Below are positions 24,396 to 33,038 of a DNA stretch of 64,000 nucleotides, in pieces. The notes under the pieces are model-generated. The model searched no databases and had not been told where the DNA came from. It was given only the letters and a program-made list of their open reading frames with translations. Every line of letters starts with the position of its first letter. Positions within the stretch are counted from its first letter, which is position 1. Both the position numbers and the translations under genes were made by a program. Source of the DNA: Micromonospora sp. WMMD1120 (GTDB lineage Bacteria; Actinomycetota; Actinomycetes; Mycobacteriales; Micromonosporaceae); NCBI RefSeq assembly GCF_029626235.1, contig NZ_JARUBO010000005.1, positions 1,582,501 to 1,646,500 of the forward strand, read 5' to 3'.

Positions 24396-26948
24396 GTGGC
24401 CGGTCCGAAGGCACGCACGAACCGCGCCGCTGCCCTGCACCGCCGGGCGGCGGCAGTCGCGGCGGCTGCTGCCGGGATTCTGGACGAGACCCGCCCGGCC
24501 CCGGCCGATCAGCGCCGCCAGTACGAGGTGGCTGACCGCCTGCGGGCTGCTGCGGCGTCGTTGGCCCCAGGTTGGTCGGGGGCGGCGCTGGACACGCTGA
24601 CCGTCAACTGTCCGGCGGGTGACAGCCCACCGCGGTTCGTTCGGGTGGGCACCGCGGCACCTCTGGACGACGCTCGCTTTCCCGCGTTGGTGCCGCTTGT
24701 CGGCACCGGTCACCTCAGCGTGGATGTCGACGCCCGCGAGCCCCGGGTGGCGGGTCTGCTCCGGGCCGTGCTCCTGCGGTTGTTGGGTGCGGCCCCGGCG
24801 GGTGCCCTGCTGGTCCGCGCGGTGGATGCCACGGGGTCGGTCCTGACGCCGTTCGGCGTGCTCGCTGATGCCGGCCTGTTGCCGCCGCCGGCCGTGGACG
24901 TGACGGGCCTACGGGCGGTGCTGACCGAGGCGGAGCAGTGGGTCACCCCGGGGGCGAGTGGCCGGCGGCGACACGATCGCACGCTGTTGCTGGTGGTGGC
25001 CGCACTGCCGGAGTCGGCCGGGCCGAGCGATCTGGCCCGGCTCGAGGCGTTGGCCGAGCAGGGGCCGGCTGCGGGGTTGCACCTGGTGGTGGCGGGCTGG
25101 CCGCCGGCCGGCCCGTACTCTGCGCGGGCGCCGTTGCCGCGCACCACCGCCGTGGCGTTGCGCAATGCGTACGCGCTGCTCGGCGACCCGCCGGGAGCGT
25201 CCTTCGCCAGCCCGGGGTCGACTGGGCCGGGCGGCCTGAACTCGCCGGTCTTCGTCGAGCCGGATCCACCGGCCGACCTGGTCGACGCGGTCTGTCGGCG
25301 CCTGGCCGAGCAGGTGGAGGCGGGTAGCCGGTTGGCGCTGAGCGACCTGCTGCCGCCGACTGGCGAACGGCTGTGGGAGTCGGATTCGGCGGACGGGTTG
25401 ACGTCAGCGGTCGGTGACGCCGGAGGGCGGTCGGTGCCGCTGGGTTTCAGCGAGTTGACCCCACACTGGCTGGTCAGCGGCCGGTCGTCGGCGGGTCGCG
25501 CGGCGTTCCTGACCACCGCCCTGCTCGGGCTCGCGGCCCGGTACGGCCCGGACGAGCTGGCGCTGTACCTGGCGGACCTGGGCGACGGTGAGTCCTTCGT
25601 GGAGTTCCTACAGACCGAGCGGGACCGGTCGTGGGTTCCGCAGGTGCGCGCGGCCGCGATGGCCGCCGACCGGGAGTACGTCCGGGACCTGCTCGACCAG
25701 TTGACGGCCGAGGTGCGGCGCCGGGCGGAGGCCGCGGCGCGGGCCGGCGGACAGCGCTTCGCGGAGCTGCGGCAGCACCAGCCGCTGCCTCGGATCGTGT
25801 GTGTGGTGGACAACGTGCCGCTGCTGTTCGCGGAGCGGGACCGGTTGGCCACCGAGGTGGCCTCGCAGTTGGACGGTCTGGCGCGGGCCGGCCGGGCGTA
25901 CGGCGTGCACCTGGTGTTGGCCGGCGCTGGCGAGCTGGGGTTGGGTTCGCGAGCGGATGCCGGTCACCGGGATTCGGTGCTCGGGCAGTTCCCGGTGCGG
26001 GTGGCGCTTCCGGGCGGGGGCCCGGTGCTGGAGCCGACGAACGACTCGGCCGCCGGTCTGCCGGTGGGCAGCGCGGTGGTGAACACCGCAGGCGGGTTGG
26101 GCGGCCCCCGGGGCGCGATCCGTGGTCACGAACGCCTGATCCGTCACCCCGATCCGCAGGACCACCCGGAGGTGGTGGAGGGGCTGCGGCACGAGTTGTG
26201 GGCGGCCCGACCGGCCGGGTCGGCGCCACCGGTGGTCTTCGCCGGTTACGCCCGACCGCTGCTGGGCAACGATCCGCGTCACCGGGCGGCCCTGGCCGGG
26301 CAGGCGCACGGGCCGGCCGCGCTGCTGGGGCGCGCGGTGGATGTGGCCCGTTCGACGGTGGCCGTGCCGTTGGGGCCGGCGGCGGGGCGCAACCTCGCGG
26401 TGCTGGGCTCGGGCACGGCGGCCGGAGGGCTGTTGGCGACCGCCGCCCGGAGCACCTCGGCCCATCACGCGCCGGGCACCGCGCGCTTCCTGGTGGCCGC
26501 CCCGGACCCGGGCTCCCGGGCGCTGGCGCAGGCGCTGACGGCCGAGCTGGCGACCCGCCATCCGGCCGAACTGGTGGATCTGCCGACGCTGCTCGCGGAC
26601 ACGGCCGCCGAGCTGCCGACCTATCTGGTGGTCTTCGGCCTGGACCGGCCGGGCCCCCGGGAGCTGCCGGTGGACCGGCTGCGGTTGTTGCTCCGGGACG
26701 GGCCGCCGGCGGGGCGGCACCTGCTGGGTTGGTGGCGTGCCGTGCCGCCGTTCGCCGCGCTGCTCGAACCGGCGGGTGAGGTCGACAAGCTCTCCGCCGT
26801 GGTCGTGCTGGACGTGCCGGTCGCCCAGCTCGGCGCGGTCTTCGGGCGGCCGGTGGAGTGGCACGCCCGCCCCGACCGGGCGGTGCTCTGGGACGGTCCG
26901 GACGAGCGGGGAACGATCCTGGTGCCGTTCGCCGACGAGGCCGGGTGA
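24396..26948 (+). CDS. FtsK/EccC-like protein with degenerate nucleotide-binding motifs
   Basis: The 850-aa product has two P-loop-NTPase-like modules arranged as in FtsK/SpoIIIE or EccC proteins. In the first, the Walker A position reads VSGRSSAGRAAF (near residue 358): the usual Gly-Lys-Ser/Thr is replaced by Gly-Arg-Ala. In the second, VLGSGTAAGGLL (near 668) also lacks the Lys. A Walker B-like IVCVVDNVPLLF remains. It is therefore probably not an active ATPase and may act as a scaffold or coupling factor. The GTG at 24396 has AGAGGGGG about 8 nt upstream; an in-frame GTG at 24387 is too close to it. The next gene is a small coiled-coil membrane protein. Confidence 0.75.
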   Translation: MAGPKARTNRAAALHRRAAAVAAAAAGILDETRPAPADQRRQYEVADRLRAAAASLAPGWSGAALDTLTVNCPAGDSPPRFVRVGTAAPLDDARFPALVPLVGTGHLSVDVDAREPRVAGLLRAVLLRLLGAAPAGALLVRAVDATGSVLTPFGVLADAGLLPPPAVDVTGLRAVLTEAEQWVTPGASGRRRHDRTLLLVVAALPESAGPSDLARLEALAEQGPAAGLHLVVAGWPPAGPYSARAPLPRTTAVALRNAYALLGDPPGASFASPGSTGPGGLNSPVFVEPDPPADLVDAVCRRLAEQVEAGSRLALSDLLPPTGERLWESDSADGLTSAVGDAGGRSVPLGFSELTPHWLVSGRSSAGRAAFLTTALLGLAARYGPDELALYLADLGDGESFVEFLQTERDRSWVPQVRAAAMAADREYVRDLLDQLTAEVRRRAEAAARAGGQRFAELRQHQPLPRIVCVVDNVPLLFAERDRLATEVASQLDGLARAGRAYGVHLVLAGAGELGLGSRADAGHRDSVLGQFPVRVALPGGGPVLEPTNDSAAGLPVGSAVVNTAGGLGGPRGAIRGHERLIRHPDPQDHPEVVEGLRHELWAARPAGSAPPVVFAGYARPLLGNDPRHRAALAGQAHGPAALLGRAVDVARSTVAVPLGPAAGRNLAVLGSGTAAGGLLATAARSTSAHHAPGTARFLVAAPDPGSRALAQALTAELATRHPAELVDLPTLLADTAAELPTYLVVFGLDRPGPRELPVDRLRLLLRDGPPAGRHLLGWWRAVPPFAALLEPAGEVDKLSAVVVLDVPVAQLGAVFGRPVEWHARPDRAVLWDGPDERGTILVPFADEAG

Positions 26949-26976
26949 CCGGGTGGGGGGCGTGGAGGGTGCCGAG

Positions 26977-27678
26977 GTGAGTCCGCACGCGGCGGTGGCC
27001 GGGCCGGGCCGGCAGCGGGCCGCCCGGCCGGCGGCTGTCGAGCCGGCCACGGCGTGGGCGGAGTATCTGGCCGCGGCCCGACAGCTTGACGGGGTACGCC
27101 GCGGCGCCGCCACGGCGGCCGGTGAGCAGGCCCGGTCGGCGGAGGCGGCCCGCGAGGAGCTGACTGTGGTTCGCACCGGGCTGGCGACCCAGCAGGACCG
27201 GCTGCGCGAGTTGGGCGTACCCGCGATCTCTCTGGTGCCCTCGCCGCCGGAGGTGACCGAGGCGGCCCGGTCGATGTCGGGTGGTCCGGCGGCCGTGCTG
27301 GCGGCGCTGCGGGCCGCGCGTGGGCGGGCCGAGGCGGCGGACGCGGCCCTGGCCGCGCGCGGCCGGCTCCGGCCCGGGTCGTGGCCCGCGCGAGCCCGCA
27401 ACTTCCTGGTGTACGGGCCGTTCGCGCTGCTGGTGCCACTGATCCAGCTTGCGGTGTACGCGGCGACGGGGGTGGGACCGGCCACCGTGGCGGCGCTGAT
27501 CTGCGGTCTGCCGATGCCGGCGGTCGCGTTCGTCGCCGGTTGGCTGGGCATCGGGCGGTTGTTCCGGGTCGGTCCTGACGAGCGGCTGGACCGCACCGTG
27601 CGCTTCGGCGCGTTGGTGTGCCTCGTGCCGGCGGTGCTGGCCACCGCGGGCCTGCTGCTCGCCCTGCTCGCTGGCTGA
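26977..27678 (+). CDS. Coiled-coil plus two-helix membrane protein, partner of the FtsK-like gene
   Basis: The 233-aa product begins with about 130 residues of Ala/Arg/Glu-rich helix (WAEYLAAARQLDGVRRGAAT, TGLATQQDRLRELGV), likely coiled coil. Hydrophobic hairpins follow at about 140-185 and 205-230. GTG at 26977 has GGAGGG 7 nt upstream; earlier in-frame GTGs at 26953 and 26962 lack one. It lies 28 bp after the FtsK-like stop, so the two are surely co-transcribed. No family is recognised. It may anchor the degenerate FtsK-like protein to the membrane. Confidence 0.7.
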   Translation: MSPHAAVAGPGRQRAARPAAVEPATAWAEYLAAARQLDGVRRGAATAAGEQARSAEAAREELTVVRTGLATQQDRLRELGVPAISLVPSPPEVTEAARSMSGGPAAVLAALRAARGRAEAADAALAARGRLRPGSWPARARNFLVYGPFALLVPLIQLAVYAATGVGPATVAALICGLPMPAVAFVAGWLGIGRLFRVGPDERLDRTVRFGALVCLVPAVLATAGLLLALLAG

Positions 27679-27786
27679 CCGGGCCGGGCTGACCGACCCG
27701 GGCGCGCAGCGGAACGACGCGGACTGACCGGGCCGGGCCGACCGAAGCGGGGCGCGCAGCGGAACGACGCGGACTGACCGGGCCGG
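27675..27786. repeat. Two 49/50-bp tandem repeats plus partial third
   Basis: Units start at 27675 and 27724 with CTGACCGGGCCGGGC and share GCGCGCAGCGGAACGACGCG. A third begins at 27774 and breaks off after about 13 bp. The first unit overlaps the stop of the 233-aa gene. The repeat marks the right edge of the block, next to folE. Confidence 0.9.
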
Positions 27787-27804
27787 ATGGTCGCGGACAT
27801 GGAT

Positions 27805-27838
27805 CGGCCGGCCGCTCCCGGTGGGAGTCGGCCGGCCG
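27805..27838. terminator. Strong bidirectional hairpin at the island/folE boundary
   Basis: CGGCCGGCCGCTCCC pairs with GGGAG-T-CGGCCGGCCG (15 bp with one bulged T) around a 3-nt loop. It lies 14 bp from the folE stop and 127 bp from the end of the rightward gene, in the convergent gap, so it could stop transcription from both sides. Confidence 0.75.
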
Positions 27839-27851
27839 TGGTGCGTCGGTG

Positions 27852-28469
27852 TCAGCGGGGAATGATCAGGGCCATCGCCTCGGCCCGCGACTTGGAGTCG
27901 GTTTGCAGGATGCCGCGGACGGCCGAGGTGATCGTCTTGGCGCCGGACTTCTGGATGCCGCGCATCGCCATGCACATGTGCTCGCACTTCAGCACGACGA
28001 CGACGCCGCGTGGTTCGAGTTTGCTCATCAGCAGGTCGGCGACCTGCGAGGTGAGCCGCTCCTGCACCTGGGGCCGGCGGGCGAAGACCTCGACCAGTCG
28101 GGCCAGCTTGGAGAGGCCGGTGATGCGCCCGTCGGGACCGGGGATGTAACCGATGTGCGCGCTGCCCCGGAACGGCAGCAGGTGGTGCTCGCAGAGGCTC
28201 ATCACGTCGATGTCCCGGACGATCACCAGCTCTTCGTGGTTGGCCTCGAAGGTGGTGCTGAGCACCTGGGCCGGGTCGACCCGCAACCCGGCGAAGAGTT
28301 CGGCGTACGCGCGGGCCACCCGGGCCGGGGTCTGCTGGAGGCCGTCGCGGTCCGGGTCCTCGCCGACGGCGATCAGGATCTCGCGGACGGCCTTCTCGAT
28401 GCGGCCGAGGTCGACAGCGTCCTCGACGGGGCGGCCGGTCAGCTTGCCGCTGATCAGCCGCGCGGCCAC
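27852..28469 (-). CDS. folE: GTP cyclohydrolase I
   Basis: The 205-aa enzyme opens folate synthesis by converting GTP to dihydroneopterin triphosphate. Signatures are the zinc ligands in [10 protein letters not shown] and [10 protein letters not shown], and the GTP-binding [21 protein letters not shown]. The GTG at 28469 is the only standard start in frame after the ftsH stop; upstream in-frame codons ([14 protein letters not shown]) begin with GTC, so the N-terminus may be slightly longer if a non-standard start is used. It follows ftsH on the same strand across a 14-bp-stem hairpin. folP, its normal neighbour, is displaced by the 13-kb block. Confidence 0.95.
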   Translation of the reverse strand: MAARLISGKLTGRPVEDAVDLGRIEKAVREILIAVGEDPDRDGLQQTPARVARAYAELFAGLRVDPAQVLSTTFEANHEELVIVRDIDVMSLCEHHLLPFRGSAHIGYIPGPDGRITGLSKLARLVEVFARRPQVQERLTSQVADLLMSKLEPRGVVVVLKCEHMCMAMRGIQKSGAKTITSAVRGILQTDSKSRAEAMALIIPR

Positions 28470-28508
28470 GTAGTCCAGCTCGTCGTCGCCGTCGGGTTCG
28501 GTCGCGGA

Positions 28509-28542
28509 GACGGCCAGCTCCCGGTGGGGGGAGCTGGCCGTC
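28509..28542 (-). terminator. Perfect 14-bp hairpin between ftsH and folE
   Basis: GACGGCCAGCTCCC and its exact complement flank a 6-nt loop, starting 14 bp after the ftsH stop and ending 40 bp before the folE GTG. There is no U-tract. It could terminate or attenuate read-through from ftsH into folE, or protect the ftsH 3' end. Confidence 0.65.
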
Positions 28543-28555
28543 GGGTCGTTGCTGC

Positions 28556-30577
28556 TCAGTGCGTACCGTCCGAGTTGTTGCTGGACGGCGACCCGCCACC
28601 GACGGACGCCTGCGCGCCGTCGGCCTGGGCCTGCGCCTTGAGCGCGTCCTTCTCCGCAGGGGTGAGCACGGGCGGCTCGGTGGACGGCTGGCGCTTGCCG
28701 AAGCCGTTGTACGGGGCCAGCGGCGGGCGCTTGACCACCCGGGAGCAGATCCGGGCCATGTCGGCGGTGGAGAGGGTTTCCTTCTCCATCAGCTCGAGCA
28801 CGATGTTGTCCAGGACGTCCCGGTATTCCACCAGGATCTCCCAGGCCTCGTCGTGCGCCAGCTCGATCAGGGCCCGCATCTCGCCGTCGATCTCGGCGGC
28901 GACGGAGTCCGAGTAGTCCCGCTCGTGGCCCATGTTGCGGCCGAGGAACGGCTCGTCCCCGCTGGTGCCGTACTTGATCGCGCCGAGCTTGGAGCTCATG
29001 CCGTACTGCGTGATCATCGCGCGGGCCAGCTGGGTGGCCTTCTCGATGTCGTTGCCGGCGCCGGTGGTCGGCTCGTGGAAGACCAGCTCCTCGGCGGCCC
29101 GACCGCCCAGCGCGTACGCCAGGGTGTCGATCATCTCGGCGCGGGTCTGGGTGTACTTGTCCTCGGTGGGGAGCACCAGGGTGTGGCCCAGCGAGCGGCC
29201 ACGGGACAGGATCGTCACCTTGTGCACCGGCGCGGCGTGCGGCAGCGCCCAGGCGACCAGCGCGTGCCCACCCTCGTGGTACGCGGTGATCTTCTTCTCC
29301 TGGTCGCTCATCACCCGGGTCCGGCGCTGCGGACCGGCGATCACCCTGTCGATCGACTCTTCAAGCGAGTCGTTGGTGATCGCCCGCTGGTCCTTACGGG
29401 CGGTGAGCAGGGCCGACTCGTTGATCACATTGGCCAGGTCGGCGCCGCTGAAGCCCGGGGTCCGCCGTGCCACCGAGTCGAGGTCGACGTCGGGCGTGAA
29501 CGGCTTGCCCTTGGCGTGCACCCGCAGGATGGCCTTGCGGCCCTCCATGTCGGGGGCGTCCACCGGGATCTGCCTGTCGAACCGGCCCGGGCGCAGCAGC
29601 GCCGGGTCGAGGATGTCCGGCCGGTTGGTGGCGGCGATCAGGATGACCCCGCCCTTGGTGTCGAAGCCGTCCATCTCGACGAGCAGCTGGTTGAGGGTCT
29701 GCTCGCGCTCGTCGTGACCGCCGCCCATGCCGGCGCCGCGGTGCCGACCGACGGCGTCGATCTCGTCGACGAAGACGATCGCCGGAGCGTTGGTCTTGGC
29801 CTGCTCGAACAGGTCGCGGACCCGGCTGGCGCCGACACCGACGAACATCTCCACGAAGTCCGAGCCGGAGATGGAGTAGAAGGGCACCCCTGCCTCGCCG
29901 GCGACCGCGCGGGCCAGCAGCGTCTTACCCGTACCGGGCGGGCCGAACAGCAGCACACCCTTCGGGATCTTGGCGCCGAGGGCCTGGTACTTCGCGGGGT
30001 TCTGCAGGAAGTCCTTGATCTCGTGCAGCTCCTCGACGGCCTCCTCGGCACCCGCGACGTCCGCGAAGGTCGTCTTCGGGGTGTCCTTGGTGATCATCTT
30101 GGCCTTGGACTTGCCGAAGTTGAGCACCCGGGAGCCGCCGCCCTGCATCTGCGACATGAAGAACAGCAGCAGGAGCACGAGCAGCGCGATCGGCAGCAGG
30201 TTGACCAGCAGGCTCACCCAGATGCTGTCCGAGGAGACCTTGACGTCGGCCGGGCCGGTGACCCGGTTGGCCGCCTTGGCGTCCAGCACCTCGTTCCAGA
30301 CCTGGTCGCCGGCCTGGTAGGGGAACTGCGCCTCGATCCTGTCGGTCTCGGTCTTGCCGAACTTCGTCTTCTGGGCGAGGTCCAGTTGGACCGTCTGCTC
30401 CTTGTCCTGGAAGACGACCTTATTGATCTTGGCGGTGTGCAGCTGGTCGAGCGCAACGGAAGTGTCCACCCGGTGGTAGCTGGGACCAGCGGTGAACAAC
30501 TGACTGAGCACAACGGCGCCGAGGATGACCAGGATGATCCAGACCACCGGTCGGCGGAAGAAACGCGTACGTTCCAT
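28556..30577 (-). CDS. ftsH: ATP-dependent zinc metalloprotease FtsH
   Basis: The 673-aa membrane-anchored AAA protease has helices at about residues 10-27 and 123-143, with an extracytoplasmic domain between. AAA domain: Walker A GPPGTGKT, Walker [12 protein letters not shown], arginine finger region [11 protein letters not shown]. Protease domain: zinc site HEGGH with a distal Asp in [11 protein letters not shown] Gln/Ala/Ser-rich tail ends the protein. The ATG at 30577 puts the first helix at the N-terminus. It degrades membrane and some cytosolic proteins. Order hpt-ftsH-folE is conserved in actinobacteria. Confidence 0.97.
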   Translation of the reverse strand: MERTRFFRRPVVWIILVILGAVVLSQLFTAGPSYHRVDTSVALDQLHTAKINKVVFQDKEQTVQLDLAQKTKFGKTETDRIEAQFPYQAGDQVWNEVLDAKAANRVTGPADVKVSSDSIWVSLLVNLLPIALLVLLLLFFMSQMQGGGSRVLNFGKSKAKMITKDTPKTTFADVAGAEEAVEELHEIKDFLQNPAKYQALGAKIPKGVLLFGPPGTGKTLLARAVAGEAGVPFYSISGSDFVEMFVGVGASRVRDLFEQAKTNAPAIVFVDEIDAVGRHRGAGMGGGHDEREQTLNQLLVEMDGFDTKGGVILIAATNRPDILDPALLRPGRFDRQIPVDAPDMEGRKAILRVHAKGKPFTPDVDLDSVARRTPGFSGADLANVINESALLTARKDQRAITNDSLEESIDRVIAGPQRRTRVMSDQEKKITAYHEGGHALVAWALPHAAPVHKVTILSRGRSLGHTLVLPTEDKYTQTRAEMIDTLAYALGGRAAEELVFHEPTTGAGNDIEKATQLARAMITQYGMSSKLGAIKYGTSGDEPFLGRNMGHERDYSDSVAAEIDGEMRALIELAHDEAWEILVEYRDVLDNIVLELMEKETLSTADMARICSRVVKRPPLAPYNGFGKRQPSTEPPVLTPAEKDALKAQAQADGAQASVGGGSPSSNNSDGTH

Positions 30578-31102
30578 ACTGTTGTCGAGCGCCGGAGCGC
30601 CCGCATCCTCCTGATCGACATCCTGACCGTCTGATGATGTCGCCGCGTCGAGCGGCGGCCGGAGCCGCCGTGCGGGCCGGCCTCGACCCCGAGGCGCGAA
30701 AACTGCCGCGCCGCGGTCATTCGACGGTACACCGTGTACGCGAGGAGTGAGCTTGCGAGCCCCGCAGTCGTGCACAATCGAAAGCCCGGGTACGCGAGGA
30801 GTGAGCCGGCGAGCCCCGCGCCCGGCGCGCCTCCGACATCGACGGCACACACCATGGGCAGGCCCACCAGCCCCGCGACGCGTACGGCGGGTCCGGGTTG
30901 GGACCGGCGTGGCGGGGAGTCCGGCTCGGCCACCCGAACGCCCGGTCACGCGGTCGAGGGGGTCGAGCGCGGAGTTTCCTCCGCACCACCGTGCTCCACG
31001 GTAACCGCATTCGCTGAGAGTGCGCTGAACGTCGGCTTGACGAATGCCGATACGGGTCGACCGCGCGCGGCCGGACGAACCGCCCGACCGGGCCGAGGGA
31101 GG
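30578..31102. other. 525-bp gap between hpt and ftsH
   Basis: This is the upstream region of ftsH, downstream of hpt. It holds two degenerate copies of the dispersed repeat (30734-30820) in the orientation opposite to the genes. I see no credible gene: open frames here lack ribosome sites and typical composition. A sequence rich in A/T around 31005-31050 could include promoter elements, but I cannot define boxes. Confidence 0.6.
30734..30820 (+). repeat. Two degenerate copies of the dispersed GCGAGGAGTGAGC repeat
   Basis: Copy 1 (30734-30775) contains TACGCGAGGAGTGAGC, then TTGCGAGCCCCGCAGTCG. Copy 2 (about 30790-30820) contains TACGCGAGGAGTGAGC, then CGGCGAGCCCCGC. Both share the core of the 954-1071 and 57814-57861 elements but have TAC for GAG at the left end. 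They point rightward, against the flanking genes. Confidence 0.85.
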
Positions 31103-31678
31103 TCAGGAGCGGGCGTACACCTCGGGCTTGAGCACCCCGACGTACGGCAGCTCCCGGTAGCGCTCGCCGAAGTCCAGGCCGTACCCGACCACGAACTCGG
31201 TGGGGATGTCGAAGCCGACGTACTTCACCGGGACCGGCACCTTGACCGCGTCCGGCTTACGGAACAGCGCGACGACCTCGACGCTCGCCGCCGACCGCGA
31301 CTCGAGGTAACGCAGCAGCCAGGACAGCGTGAGCCCGGAGTCGACGATGTCCTCGACGACCACCACGTGCCGGCCGGCGATGTCCCGGTCCAGGTCCTTG
31401 AGGATGCGCACCACGCCGGAGGAGGTGGTGCCCTGGCCGTAGGAGGAGATGGCCATGAAGTCCAGCTCCGCCGGGGGACCGTTGCGGCCCAGCGCCCGGG
31501 CGAAGTCCGCCATGAACATCACCGCGCCCTTGAGGACGCACACCAGCAGGAGCCCGTCGCCCACGTGGGCGTAGTCGGCGGAGACCTGCTTGGCCAGCTC
31601 CGCTGTCTTCTCGCGGATCTGCGCCTCGGAGATGATCACGTGGTCGATGTCGGCGTCGTACCAGGAGCCGTCAGCCAT
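31103..31678 (-). CDS. hpt: Hypoxanthine (purine) phosphoribosyltransferase
   Basis: The 191-aa enzyme salvages hypoxanthine/guanine with PRPP. The PRPP motif VVVVEDIVDSGLTL is at about residues 104-117. Other family signatures are LLVCVLKGAVMFMADFAR and the C-terminal FVVGYGLDFGERYRELPYVGVL. The ATG at 31678 follows the usual MADGSWYDADI N-terminus. In M. tuberculosis and others, tilS directly precedes hpt; here a GlxA-type gene and a 45-codon gene intervene. Confidence 0.96.
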   Translation of the reverse strand: MADGSWYDADIDHVIISEAQIREKTAELAKQVSADYAHVGDGLLLVCVLKGAVMFMADFARALGRNGPPAELDFMAISSYGQGTTSSGVVRILKDLDRDIAGRHVVVVEDIVDSGLTLSWLLRYLESRSAASVEVVALFRKPDAVKVPVPVKYVGFDIPTEFVVGYGLDFGERYRELPYVGVLKPEVYARS

Positions 31679-31778
31679 GACTCCTAGCCTGCCGTACGTC
31701 CGCCGGCCTCCGTCGGCGGGGCCGCACCTTTTGGCGCGGTCCCCCCGAGGATTTTCTACGCGAATTATGCCAATCACA

Positions 31779-31916
31779 TCAGTTGGTACGGGAACGCCAT
31801 CGGCGACCGTCATCGCTCGGCTTCCAGTCCGCCGAGTCGTGGCTGTCAGCGGTGAGCCCGGCCGCCGAGGCGGCAGCGAGCAGGACGAGGAACAGGAGGA
31901 GGAACAGGAACTCCAT
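31779..31916 (-). CDS. 45-aa single-helix membrane protein
   Basis: ATG at 31916 opens a 45-codon frame: a very hydrophobic helix MEFLFLLLFLVLLAAASAAG followed by a polar tail with SHDSADWKPSDDGRRW. The split into helix and charged tail, and the Trp-Lys-Pro motif, make a real micro-protein likely. I believe similar short proteins occur in other actinobacteria, but cannot verify. It sits between hpt and the GlxA gene, 150 bp upstream of the latter's start in divergent orientation. No function is known to me. Confidence 0.6.
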   Translation of the reverse strand: MEFLFLLLFLVLLAAASAAGLTADSHDSADWKPSDDGRRWRSRTN

Positions 31917-32066
31917 GGCGGCGCTCACTTTCGCATGGTTGCTGTCGGTTTCGCCGCCGGTGCGCACCGGACTGAGAACAGTCTGCGCCCACTCCAACCG
32001 CCCGGACAGTGGCAGGAATGCCATCGGCCATCGATTTACTGCCACCTGTCGGGTTACCCTCGTCAC

Positions 32067-33029
32067 ATGCTGCGATCCATCGCCGTCATCGTCCTCGACC
32101 AGGTCGCCCCCTTCGAGCTCGGCGTGCTGGCCGAGGTCTTCGGCACCGACCGCACCGCTGACGGCTTCCCCGGCTACCGCTTCCAGCTGTGCAGCCCGGA
32201 CGGCGCTCCGGTGCGTACCTCATCGGGCTTCCACCTCACGCCGCACGCCGACCTGGGCCCGGTCGACGAGGCCGACCTGGTCGCCGTCCCCGCGCACAGT
32301 CAGGGCACCACGGTGCCCGGCCCGGTCCTCGACGCGCTGCGCCGGGCCGACGCACGCGGCGCGCACCTGTTCAGCGTCTGCTCCGGGGCGTTCCTGCTCG
32401 GCGAGGCCGGCCTGCTCGACGACCGGGAGTGCACCACCCACTGGCGGCACGTGGACGAGCTGCAACGTCGCCACCCGCGTGCGCGGGTCCGGTGCAACTC
32501 GCTCTACGTCCACGACGGCCGGCTGCTCACCAGCGCCGGCACGGCGGCCGGCATCGACGCCTGCCTGCACCTGATCCGCCAGGAGCACGGCTCGGCCACC
32601 GCGACCCGGCTGGCCCGGCGGATGGTGGTCCCACCGCACCGCGACGGCGGCCAGTCCCAGTACGTCGAGGCGCCCATCCCCAAGGCGCCCGAGGCGCCCA
32701 CCCTGGAGCCGGTGCTCGAGTGGCTGATGGGTCACCTGGACCGGACGATCACGGTGGAGGAGTTGGCCGCCCGCGCCGGCATGGCGCCACGGACGTTCGC
32801 CCGGCGGTTCCGCGCCGAGACCGGCACCACCCCGCACGACTGGCTCACCAACCAGCGGGTGCTGCTCGCCCGACGACTGCTGGAGGAGACGCCGCTGAGC
32901 GTGGAGGCGGTGGCCGACCAGTCCGGCTTCGGCGACGCGGCAGCGCTCCGGCACCACTTCAGCCGCCGGGTCGGGGCCACCCCACACAGCTACCGGACGA
33001 CCTTCCGGGACCGGGCGCACAGCGGTTGA
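32067..33029 (+). CDS. GlxA-family transcriptional regulator (DJ-1/PfpI + AraC)
   Basis: The 320-aa product has an N-terminal DJ-1/PfpI-like domain (residues 1-165; Cys in HLFSVCSGAFLLGEAGLL near the nucleophile-elbow position) and a C-terminal AraC/XylS pair of helix-turn-helix motifs (about 215-315; TVEELAARAGMAPRTFARRF and SVEAVADQSGFGDAAALRHHFSR). GlxA regulators sense small metabolites and usually control nearby catabolic or transport genes. Here it is alone between hpt and tilS, on the opposite strand to both, so its target is unclear. ATG at 32067 has no strong ribosome site. Confidence 0.93.
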   Translation: MLRSIAVIVLDQVAPFELGVLAEVFGTDRTADGFPGYRFQLCSPDGAPVRTSSGFHLTPHADLGPVDEADLVAVPAHSQGTTVPGPVLDALRRADARGAHLFSVCSGAFLLGEAGLLDDRECTTHWRHVDELQRRHPRARVRCNSLYVHDGRLLTSAGTAAGIDACLHLIRQEHGSATATRLARRMVVPPHRDGGQSQYVEAPIPKAPEAPTLEPVLEWLMGHLDRTITVEELAARAGMAPRTFARRFRAETGTTPHDWLTNQRVLLARRLLEETPLSVEAVADQSGFGDAAALRHHFSRRVGATPHSYRTTFRDRAHSG

Positions 33030-33038
33030 CCAGGGCGC

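Noticed and set aside
14802..27850. Integrative element with att sites
   Set aside because: No integrase, tRNA gene or matching direct repeats at the two ends were found by eye.
25474..28599. Very long reverse-strand open frame (about 1040 codons) opposite the FtsK-like gene
   Set aside because: It is Arg/Pro-rich shadow coding caused by high GC3 of the forward genes and crosses the convergent terminator and folE.
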